Origin: Candidatus Omnitrophota bacterium
GTDB lineage: Bacteria > Omnitrophota > Koll11 > Gygaellales > JAQTUY01
Direction of reading: 5' to 3'
NCBI GenBank assembly: GCA_028707105.1
Contig: JAQTUY010000115.1
Coordinates: forward strand, 1-5,230
DNA length: 5,230 nucleotides
Part shown: positions 1-5,230 of the stretch, in pieces
Position numbering within the stretch: position 1 is the first letter of the stretch
Layout: each line of letters begins with the position of its first letter
Program-made: the position numbers and the translations under genes
Notes under the pieces: generated by a model
What the model was told of the DNA's origin: nothing
Databases searched by the model: none
The model's input: only the letters and a program-made list of their open reading frames with translations

Positions 1-307
1 GCCTGTCCAGAACGTCGACTTTCAGGCGCTTCACGCCGTCGTTGGAGGTATCCCCATCCACTCCGACATTTATTACGGGTATACTCATCATCCGCGATAA
101 ATGAGCGGGGTAATCATCCTCGCCCGGAGTCGCGCCGTATCCGTAGGTCATACTATCCCCGATACAGACAATATTGACGCCCTTGCTGTCAATATTGGCG
201 GTGTCTATCCTTGTGCAACCCGAAAGATAAACAATGCTATAGGCCAGGAAAACGACCATAGCGATCAGCATCGCGCCGATGATTTTTTTATTTTTTACTT
301 TTGTCAT
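1..307 (-). CDS. SGNH/GDSL hydrolase lipoprotein, TesA/arylesterase-like (C-terminus beyond window)
   Basis: Only the first 102 codons are visible. The frame opens at an ATG (307-305) and stays open to base 1. Residues 1-8 are basic (MTKVKNKK), 9-28 are hydrophobic, and the lipobox LSGC (28-31) predicts lipidation at Cys31 after signal peptidase II. Residue 32 is Thr, not Asp, which in enterobacterial Lol rules would favour the outer membrane. The mature part begins with SGNH block I, IGDSMTYGYG (49-58), with the probable nucleophile Ser52. Block II follows as NVGVDGDTS (80-88), with the oxyanion Gly82. This spacing matches TesA/arylesterase esterases and lysophospholipases, which cleave esters or thioesters. 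Block III Asn and the C-terminal Asp-His pair lie outside the window, so the complete catalytic set cannot be checked. The start codon lies inside the end of rlmN (20-nt overlap, different frame), suggesting translational coupling. An AAGG at 318-315 precedes it by 7 nt. The family call is firm; the substrate is unknown. Confidence 0.82.
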   Translation of the reverse strand, partial: MTKVKNKKIIGAMLIAMVVFLAYSIVYLSGCTRIDTANIDSKGVNIVCIGDSMTYGYGATPGEDDYPAHLSRMMSIPVINVGVDGDTSNDGVKRLKVDVLDR

Positions 308-1325
308 ATTTTAACCTTAATTGCCCACAGGCAGCATCGATGTCGCCCCCGCGCTCTTTTCTTATTATACAATTTATGCCGGCTTTAATCAACGCATCTT
401 TAAAGAACAAAATCTCTAATTTCCCCGGGGGCTCAAATCGTAATTCTTTCACGGGGTTATAGATTATCAGGTTGACCTTACAATTCAAACCTTTTAATAA
501 TCCGGCTAATTCGCGCGCCTTTTGCGTGGAACAATTCACGTTCTTGAGAAGAATATACTCAAAAGTTATCTGCCGGTTAGTCCTGCCCGCGTATTCACGG
601 CAGGCCTGGATCAGGTCTTTAACGGGGTATTTCTTGTTTACCGGCATAAGCATACTGCGCGTCTTATCATCCGGGGCGTGAAGCGAGATCGAAAGCTCAA
701 CCTGCAAACCCTCATCCGCCAGCCTCTTGATACCGGGAATAATGCCGCTACTTGAGATAGTAATACGCCTTGCCCCGATATTCAAGCCCTTAGGCGAATT
801 GATCACCCTGACGGCCTTTAGCAGATTATCATAATTATCAAACGGCTCACCCGTTCCCATAAAAACAAGGTGGGTCAATTTATTGTCCACACTCCCCCTT
901 TTTAAATATAATACCTCATCCAATATTTCCGCCGCCGTTAAATTCCTCTTGAACCCCAGCATACCGCTGGCGCAAAAACAACAGGCGAATTTACAACCCA
1001 CCTGAGTAGAGACGCATCCCGTAACCCGCTCGTCCACCGGTATGATGACCGCTTCCACCAGATTGCCGTCCGCAAGGGTGAAAAGCAGCTTCTGCGTCCC
1101 ATCGGATGACTTCAGCGCTTTTGTCTGTTTTAAGCCGGACAAAAAGAAGCTCTCTTCAAGACGTTTTCTTAAACGCGCGGACAAATTACTCATCTCATCA
1201 AAGCTGGAGGCGCCCTTCTGATATATCCAGGAGAAGACCTGTCCGGCGTGAAAACGCGGTTCTCCCCATTCTTCGAGAAGCTGTTCCAATTCCTTCAAGT
1301 CCAGTTCTTTTATATTTCGCGGCAT
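288..1325 (-). CDS. rlmN: RlmN: dual-specificity 23S rRNA (A2503-C2) / tRNA (A37-C2) methyltransferase
   Basis: This is a complete radical-SAM methyltransferase of 345 residues, close to the usual 345-385. In the family it makes 2-methyladenosine at A2503 of 23S rRNA, near the peptidyl-transferase centre, and in E. coli also at A37 of some tRNAs. The N-terminal helical accessory domain is at about residues 1-95 (LEEWGEPRFHAGQVFSWIYQ). The 4Fe-4S motif CxxxCxxC is Cys111, Cys115 and Cys118 (GCKFACCFCASG), followed by GFKRNLTAAEI. The SAM-binding motif MGTGEP is at 156-161. Both mechanistic cysteines are present: Cys104, in CVSTQVGC, matches E. coli Cys118, and Cys333, in GGDIDAACGQL, matches the methyl-carrying Cys355. 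Cys116 is an extra cysteine inside the cluster loop. The ATG at 1325 gives the standard family N-terminus; only a weak GAG precedes it, 8 nt upstream. A 73-nt spacer with a palindrome separates it from the barrel gene upstream, and its stop codon lies within the downstream lipoprotein gene. Confidence 0.97.
   Translation of the reverse strand: MPRNIKELDLKELEQLLEEWGEPRFHAGQVFSWIYQKGASSFDEMSNLSARLRKRLEESFFLSGLKQTKALKSSDGTQKLLFTLADGNLVEAVIIPVDERVTGCVSTQVGCKFACCFCASGMLGFKRNLTAAEILDEVLYLKRGSVDNKLTHLVFMGTGEPFDNYDNLLKAVRVINSPKGLNIGARRITISSSGIIPGIKRLADEGLQVELSISLHAPDDKTRSMLMPVNKKYPVKDLIQACREYAGRTNRQITFEYILLKNVNCSTQKARELAGLLKGLNCKVNLIIYNPVKELRFEPPGKLEILFFKDALIKAGINCIIRKERGGDIDAACGQLRLKYDKSKK
315..318 (-). 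promoter_or_regulatory. Ribosome binding site of the SGNH lipoprotein gene, inside rlmN
   Basis: On the minus strand AAGG is followed by 7 nt (TTAAAAT) and then the ATG at 307. The site lies within the last codons of rlmN, so ribosomes finishing rlmN pass over it. It supports this start and a coupled translation model. It is a short, moderate match to the anti-Shine-Dalgarno sequence. Confidence 0.5.
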
Positions 1326-1341
1326 ATTTATTACTCGATAT

Positions 1342-1376
1342 AAGGGGACGGCTCTCCTTTAGAGAACCATCCCCTT
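1342..1376. repeat. 15-bp palindrome in the barrel gene-rlmN spacer (REP-like element or weak terminator)
   Basis: The two arms, 1342-1356 and 1362-1376, flank a 5-nt loop (1357-1361). In RNA of the minus strand, the coding direction, all 15 positions pair, including two G-U wobbles (1349/1369 and 1352/1366). In plus-strand RNA those positions become A-C mismatches. The plus strand ends the stem with TTTTT (1375-1379). The minus strand is followed only by TTATAT, so it is a poor intrinsic terminator in the operon direction. It sits 22 nt past the barrel gene stop codon and 16 nt before the rlmN start. GGGGAC-type stems ending in a T-run resemble REP-like palindromes dispersed in some genomes, but a single copy in this window cannot prove that. 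Other roles could be transcript 3'-end protection or partial termination between the two transcription segments. Confidence 0.6.
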
Positions 1377-1398
1377 TTTGATCAGGCAAAACGTGATC

Positions 1399-2820
1399 TT
1401 AGAAAGTATACTTCAGGCTTGTATAGATCTGCTTCTCCTGGCTGAACTGGCCGTTAGAATCCCAGTCGCTGCCATAGAAAAGATGTAAGCCCATCGTAAG
1501 CCAGAGATTATCGCGGATCTCATAAGTCACCTTAGGCGAAACCTTACCCTGGTTATCATCGGTAAAGCTCCATAATACCTCAGGCAGGAGGCGGTCATGC
1601 ATAAAATGCGAGCCGATCTTCAAGCTGAAGATATTATCCACGTGGTCCTGCGCGCCGTTGGTGTAAGAATTGAGCGTTTGATAGTATGTCCCCGTAGCGG
1701 GGTTCAATACGCCCGAACTCTTATGTTCCATTATATATTGCGCGAACTGGAAACTGACCAGCCATTTAGTAAATATGGCCTTGTCCAGCCCGATCAGCCA
1801 GAATTTATTATCCCAGCGGTTGACTCCGGCGGATGAACCGGTAGTAGGGTCCCCGTAATATGTCGGTTCATTGATATAAACGGCGGCATCGCTTCTTAAA
1901 GTAACGCCCTGTAACGGGCCTTCGTTAGTAAACGTATGGTTGATCGAGCCTCCGACCATCTGGTCGATCTTGAACCTCCGGGCATAATTTAAGACGACGG
2001 TAGGTATGGGAGGGAACCCTGCCGGCGGAATGACCTGCGTACTATCCAGGTAGGTCCTGGCCAGGTAATCATACCCCCAAAGGTAATTCAGGGTGTATTC
2101 CCAATCATGGATCGTATCCTGCCACTGCACTCCTATTTTAGGGGTAGTTTCCGGATAATAGATATTTGTATTGAGCTTACCGTAGGCCTTTACGCCCGTG
2201 ATCGGCGGTCCTTCCCAGTAGGTCTTAAAATCGTCAAATAAGCGGTAGGAACGGAAAGCAAACGGCGAACCCGGCGGAGCGGCCGTCGATTGCTGGAAGT
2301 CAGGAATGACCAATAATTGCAGGGTCGAATTCAACTTAGGGGAATATTTAAAATTGGCCATCCACAAAGGAATGCGTATATCCGCCGCGTCCGGCAGCCA
2401 GTATTCAGTCAGGTCAAAAGGATTAACCCTGTCCAAAATAGCTATACCATCCGCGGTACCCCAGACTACCTGCTGTTTCCCCAGGCGGGCATCAAACTGA
2501 TCCGAAGTGTAATCCAGGTAGCAATCCCTTAATACCTCTTCGCTCTGGATATGCTTCATATAACGCTGCGCTTGGTCATACTGATGATACCAGCCGTAAG
2601 CATTATCATACCAGTATCTCCCGGACACGAACATGGCCCAATTATCGTTTACCGTGTATTGCCCGGAAAGCTGGATGATATCCTTGAATTTTGAAAGCTT
2701 ATCCGTGCTTATGCCCCAGGAAGTCTCATTCTTTAAATAACCGCTGAGCTCAAACTGCCCCGCGTATGCCGCGGAGACGCTCATAAGTAACGCGATAACA
2801 AAAACAACGATCCTCTTCAT
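1399..2820 (-). CDS. DUF1302-like outer-membrane beta-barrel protein
   Basis: From the ATG at 2820 the product is 473 residues. Residues 1-20 form a Sec signal peptide (MKRIVVFVIALLMSVS, then AAYA) with predicted cleavage AYA|GQ. The mature chain has alternating aromatic and polar strands, many Tyr, Trp and Asn, and ends in KYTF. The terminal Phe is typical of the BAM recognition signal, so it should be an outer-membrane barrel. DUF1302-like landmarks are RLGKQQVVWG (112-121), VNPFDL (132-137) and RIPLWM (149-154). These proteins are often encoded beside RND transporters and LolA-fold or DUF1329 proteins; their exact function is poorly defined. Here the gene follows the LolA-like gene by 20 nt, and the RND gene lies before that. 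This supports a role as the outer-membrane exit or receiver of a hydrophobic substrate. The frame also has upstream ATGs at 2847 and 2841, the latter overlapping the previous stop as TAATG. I prefer 2820 because an AGGAGG sits 9 nt before it and the signal peptide then starts normally. A general porin is the main alternative. Confidence 0.85.
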   Translation of the reverse strand: MKRIVVFVIALLMSVSAAYAGQFELSGYLKNETSWGISTDKLSKFKDIIQLSGQYTVNDNWAMFVSGRYWYDNAYGWYHQYDQAQRYMKHIQSEEVLRDCYLDYTSDQFDARLGKQQVVWGTADGIAILDRVNPFDLTEYWLPDAADIRIPLWMANFKYSPKLNSTLQLLVIPDFQQSTAAPPGSPFAFRSYRLFDDFKTYWEGPPITGVKAYGKLNTNIYYPETTPKIGVQWQDTIHDWEYTLNYLWGYDYLARTYLDSTQVIPPAGFPPIPTVVLNYARRFKIDQMVGGSINHTFTNEGPLQGVTLRSDAAVYINEPTYYGDPTTGSSAGVNRWDNKFWLIGLDKAIFTKWLVSFQFAQYIMEHKSSGVLNPATGTYYQTLNSYTNGAQDHVDNIFSLKIGSHFMHDRLLPEVLWSFTDDNQGKVSPKVTYEIRDNLWLTMGLHLFYGSDWDSNGQFSQEKQIYTSLKYTF

Positions 2821-2829
2821 CTTCACCCC

Positions 2830-2835
2830 CCTCCT
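2830..2835 (-). promoter_or_regulatory. Ribosome binding site that decides the barrel gene start
   Basis: The minus strand carries a perfect AGGAGG 9 nt before the ATG at 2820. It lies downstream of the two alternative ATGs at 2847 and 2841, so it can serve only the 2820 start. A weaker GAGG precedes the 2847 ATG by 5 nt, inside the end of the LolA-like gene. Some initiation there, adding 9 residues to the signal peptide n-region, cannot be excluded. Confidence 0.7.
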
Positions 2836-2840
2836 CGCCA

Positions 2841-3719
2841 TTACCATCTGGACCTCGCCAGGGCTTTTTCAGTGAATAACTCCTCCGAAAGACCTGTATC
2901 AAACGTAGTATCGTGCATCATTATAACGGTCCTGTGCCCGGTCCTTAGGTCCTTGCATTCGCGCCCGGTCTGGGCGGGGAATTGCCGACCGTCGGCTACA
3001 GGAACCAGGTCCCACTTCAAAAAATCGGTCTTGAACATCTTATCGTTCTTATCATAATATTCGCTGTAGACCGCCCCTCCTGTTTCCCTATCGACATAGA
3101 CCAGCCTTTTGGCATAATACCAATTAGCCCTCACCGGCCTGGCTTCGATCACAAATACGGGCTTACCCACATACAACATCTCTCCGGTATGCTCAAATTT
3201 GTAGCCTGCAAACGCCTTAGACTCCAACAGCTTGTAAGTCTCGTCTTCAAACTTCCTGGTGCTGACCTCCTGGACGGTAAGATCGCTCCCCATAAAGGAA
3301 TCGTCGCTCTGGGAAGCGGAGATCTTCCTGACCTTCTTTAAAGAAGGGATCCATAACCAGACATCCTGGTCCCTTTTGGGATCCAGATAAGTCCAGTTCA
3401 AAACGGATAACCCTTTTACTTCCACAGGATAAGTCATCGTGATCAGATCTTTATAAGCGATGCCTTCGATCCCGGTCACGATCCTGGACCTGTCCCATAC
3501 CCTCTTGCGGGTATAGCCTGAAGGATCAACATAAAAGACCTCCCCTACCTGATGGAAATCCTTGGCGAAAAGAGAGTATTTATTGTGATACTTGATCTGC
3601 ATGATCTCATCGGCGCTCATCCCTTCTTTGGGGGCATAGAGCTGATGGAGCTCAAGGTTCTGCGCGAAGGCGTAAGCGCCCGCCAGCAGAAACACAACAG
3701 CCAACAACAACTTCCTCAT
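2841..3719 (-). CDS. Periplasmic LolA-fold outer membrane lipoprotein-sorting-like protein
   Basis: The product has 292 residues. Residues 1-19 are a Sec signal peptide (MRKLLLAVVFLLAGAYAFA, cleavage AFA|QN) without a lipobox cysteine, so a soluble periplasmic protein is expected. The mature part matches the LolA-like family annotated as 'outer membrane lipoprotein-sorting protein' (Pfam LolA_like group). The diagnostic block is QDVWLWIPSLKKVRKI (118-133) followed by SDDSFMGSDLT (138-148). The C-terminal segment has DLRTGHRTVIMMHD (257-270), then GLSEELFTEKAL (276-287). The fold is a half-barrel with a hydrophobic groove that in LolA carries lipoprotein acyl chains. It is not LolA itself, being longer and encoded with an RND protein and a DUF1302-like barrel. 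It probably shuttles a lipid or hydrophobic cargo between them. The gene starts 12 nt after the RND stop codon and ends 20 nt before the barrel start. It is probably co-transcribed with both. Confidence 0.9.
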   Translation of the reverse strand: MRKLLLAVVFLLAGAYAFAQNLELHQLYAPKEGMSADEIMQIKYHNKYSLFAKDFHQVGEVFYVDPSGYTRKRVWDRSRIVTGIEGIAYKDLITMTYPVEVKGLSVLNWTYLDPKRDQDVWLWIPSLKKVRKISASQSDDSFMGSDLTVQEVSTRKFEDETYKLLESKAFAGYKFEHTGEMLYVGKPVFVIEARPVRANWYYAKRLVYVDRETGGAVYSEYYDKNDKMFKTDFLKWDLVPVADGRQFPAQTGRECKDLRTGHRTVIMMHDTTFDTGLSEELFTEKALARSRW

Positions 3720-3723
3720 ACCG

Positions 3724-3732
3724 CACCTCCTT
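3724..3732 (-). promoter_or_regulatory. Very strong ribosome binding site of the LolA-like gene, touching the RND stop codon
   Basis: The minus strand reads AAGGAGGTG, nine consecutive bases complementary to the usual 16S rRNA 3' end. Its first A is the last base of the TGA stop codon of the transporter gene (3734-3732). The AGGAGG core is 6 nt from the ATG at 3719, close to ideal spacing. This predicts efficient translation of the periplasmic protein, perhaps above that of the membrane transporter, and re-initiation by terminating ribosomes. Confidence 0.85.
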
Positions 3733-5230
3733 CATTTTGCCAAAAACTTCGGCTTCACCGTCATTATCATAGACGGCAATACTATTAATGTTCCCACCGC
3801 GTTAAAGAAAATAAAGAACCCCAGGAGCGCGCCCAGCCTTGCCTGCATCAGGATATCCGAAAATAGCCACGCGGCCATACCGATAGTCAGGGTCAGCCCG
3901 GTAAAAAATACCGCCTTGCCGGAAGTGGACATCGCCTCGATCAGGGCGTCCTTCAACGAACAGCCTTTTTCCTTCAATTCCTCCTTGATCCTGGATACTA
4001 TGTAGATGCCGAAGTCATCTCCGAAGCCGATACCCAAAGCTACCATAGGGATCATTTCGGCGGTCAGGCCCACCTTCATAAAACCAAGTATCCCGAAGAC
4101 AAGAAAGGTCCTGAAGATCAAGGGTATTATCAACAACCACCCCGAAACAAGCGAGCCATAGGCAAAAACCAGGCACAAAAAAACAAGGCAGGAGGTCTGC
4201 AGCGAATTCACGGGAAGCATTATCGCGACTATCTGGTTGACTGCCGCCATCATGCCGATATTCCCGCCGGCATAATAAAACTTTGCCTCGCCGGTCTTGT
4301 GATGAACCCTGGTCCACTCCCCGGTCTTTTCTATCGCCTCGTTGATAGTAGAAGCCTTGTGATCTTTGAGGTCTATTTTAATGTTGGCGTATTGATAACT
4401 GGGGTCGGCTACGGGATCAAAGTCACCCGGAAAAGCGTTAAGGGTATACAAGAATATGTATTCGGCGATGGTCTGGCTGTTATCCGGTATCCTGTATTCT
4501 TTGTGGTCCCCGGCGAACATCAGCATATTCATCCCTTTGACGGACTCCACCAGAGAAAGGCTGCGGCCTACGCCGCTTACTTCCTTCTCCAGATAACGCT
4601 GCAGCCCGTCCATTTCCTTCAAGACCTCGCTGTTAAGGATAGAATTCTCGCCCCTGCCTTCGACCAGGATATAATAAGGTTCGGTTGCCGCAAAATTATC
4701 ACTGATGAATTTTTCCGCCTGATTATAAGGGCTGTTGGCATAAAGCAGGGATGTCCCGGGTTTTTTGTCCCCTACTACCAGCTTGCTTGTCCCGAAAAGA
4801 GCGATAAAGGTTAGCGCAAAAAAAGTGATGATCACTGTCCAGCGCGATCTCTTATTCACGGCCAGGCGGGCAAAGCAGCTTAATATCCTGTTAGTCAGAG
4901 TGCTCCTCTCTTCTTTGATGACCTCAAGCCGCCGGGGCGGTTTCATAAAAGAAAGCAGGTTAGGCACCAGGATCACCGTAGTAAAAAATATGCTTAATAT
5001 CCCGAATCCGATGGCAACCGCCAGGCTCCTGACCATCCCCAATGGCACGGCAAACAATGTAAAGGGGCCGATCCCGTCCGTCAAAAGCCCCGTGAAGGCC
5101 GGAATGAATAATTCTTCGGTAACCGCTATAGCCGCGGCCTTGGAATTGGAATGGTCCTTGGCGATATACTCATAATAACGTTTAATGAACTGCACGGAAT
5201 GGCTGACCCCCAGGGCAAATACCAGAAAGG
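3732..5230 (-). CDS. RND-superfamily (MMPL/COG1033-type) exporter, C-terminal part; N-terminus beyond window
   Basis: The frame is open to the window edge, giving 498 complete codons; family members are usually about 750-900 residues, so roughly the first third is missing. The GTG at 5195 is internal, because the upstream codons read FLVFALGVSHS, a normal RND transmembrane helix 4 sequence. Visible order, counting from the first full codon: TM4 remnant (1-18), TM5 (about 49-64), TM6 (68-95), cytoplasmic linker with PPRR (97-100), TM7 (130-146), second periplasmic domain (about 147-325), then TM8 (342-361), TM9 (362-384), TM10 (390-413), TM11 (437-457) and TM12 (463-489). TM10 carries GIGFGDDFGIYIVSR (399-413); its Asp404-Asp405 pair is the likely proton-relay site. 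TM4 has Ser-His-Ser at the corresponding place. Relatives export lipids or hopanoid-like molecules, or are uncharacterised. The gene heads the visible LolA-like/DUF1302-like set, 12 nt from its neighbour, so it is the probable energised inner-membrane component. Substrate and direction are not shown. Confidence 0.93.
   Translation of the reverse strand, partial: FLVFALGVSHSVQFIKRYYEYIAKDHSNSKAAAIAVTEELFIPAFTGLLTDGIGPFTLFAVPLGMVRSLAVAIGFGILSIFFTTVILVPNLLSFMKPPRRLEVIKEERSTLTNRILSCFARLAVNKRSRWTVIITFFALTFIALFGTSKLVVGDKKPGTSLLYANSPYNQAEKFISDNFAATEPYYILVEGRGENSILNSEVLKEMDGLQRYLEKEVSGVGRSLSLVESVKGMNMLMFAGDHKEYRIPDNSQTIAEYIFLYTLNAFPGDFDPVADPSYQYANIKIDLKDHKASTINEAIEKTGEWTRVHHKTGEAKFYYAGGNIGMMAAVNQIVAIMLPVNSLQTSCLVFLCLVFAYGSLVSGWLLIIPLIFRTFLVFGILGFMKVGLTAEMIPMVALGIGFGDDFGIYIVSRIKEELKEKGCSLKDALIEAMSTSGKAVFFTGLTLTIGMAAWLFSDILMQARLGALLGFFIFFNAVGTLIVLPSMIMTVKPKFLAK

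Noticed and set aside
101..388. Plus-strand open frame of 95 codons at the left edge
   Set aside because: It crosses the opposite strand of two supported genes, the SGNH lipoprotein and rlmN, and has no recognisable product.
1342..1379. Intrinsic terminator for a plus-strand transcript
   Set aside because: The T-run does follow the stem on the plus strand, but there is no plus-strand gene to end there and the stem has two A-C mismatches in that orientation. A bidirectional role cannot be excluded.
1326..1398. Sigma-70-type promoter for rlmN in the spacer
   Set aside because: TTATAT just before rlmN could pass as a -10 box, but the bases about 17 nt further upstream fall inside the palindrome and do not resemble TTGACA. 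The evidence is too weak to annotate.
1381..1401. Small GATCA/TGATC inverted repeat next to the barrel gene stop codon
   Set aside because: It has only a 5-bp stem with a 9-nt loop, which is within chance expectation.
2982..3341. Plus-strand open frame of 119 codons
   Set aside because: Fully opposite the LolA-like gene, with no domain and no independent evidence.
4299..4814. Plus-strand open frame of 171 codons opposite the RND transporter
   Set aside because: It lies wholly antisense to a strongly supported transporter domain, shows no recognisable domain or convincing ribosome site, and long antisense frames are expected opposite such codon use.
4765..5175. Plus-strand open frame of 136 codons
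   Set aside because: Antisense to TM4-TM7 of the RND gene; the composition looks like a complement shadow and no family is recognisable.
3732..5195. Transporter as a complete 487-residue protein starting at the GTG at 5195
   Set aside because: The frame continues upstream without a stop to 5230 and encodes a conserved TM4 segment (FLVFALGVSHS), so the gene is cut by the window edge rather than starting there.

Overview
The window reads as a compact bacterial region in which all five genes lie on the minus strand, so transcription runs from base 5230 toward base 1. The host is a diderm (Gram-negative-type) bacterium. It carries an outer-membrane beta-barrel ending in an aromatic residue, two Sec signal peptides, a lipoprotein with a clean lipobox and an RND-superfamily transporter. 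Shine-Dalgarno sites are strong and spacing is tight. I cannot fix the lineage; an uncultivated group such as Omnitrophota or a relative of Deltaproteobacteria is possible, but this is only an impression from gene style and moderate GC.

Region 1 (about 5230 to 1399) is a three-gene envelope cassette. It contains the C-terminal 498 codons of an MMPL/RND-type inner-membrane transporter. A 12-nt gap follows, then a secreted LolA-fold 'outer membrane lipoprotein-sorting'-like protein. A 20-nt gap follows, then a DUF1302-like outer-membrane beta-barrel. The three products would sit in the inner membrane, periplasm and outer membrane, which suggests one pathway moving a lipid or other hydrophobic molecule across the envelope. 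The cargo is not shown by the sequence.

Region 2 (1398 to 1326) is a 73-nt spacer, the only intergenic stretch of note. It is largely filled by a 15-bp palindrome that may be a REP-like repeat or a weak terminator.

Region 3 (1325 to 1) holds a complete rlmN, the radical-SAM 23S rRNA/tRNA m2A methyltransferase. Overlapping its 3' end by 20 nt is the start of a lipid-anchored SGNH/GDSL hydrolase of TesA/arylesterase type, which runs off the window at base 1.

No RNA genes, mobile-element genes or CRISPR arrays were seen. No gene-free stretch exceeds 100 bases. I did not find a clearly undescribed system; the transporter cassette and the spacer palindrome are the best leads.
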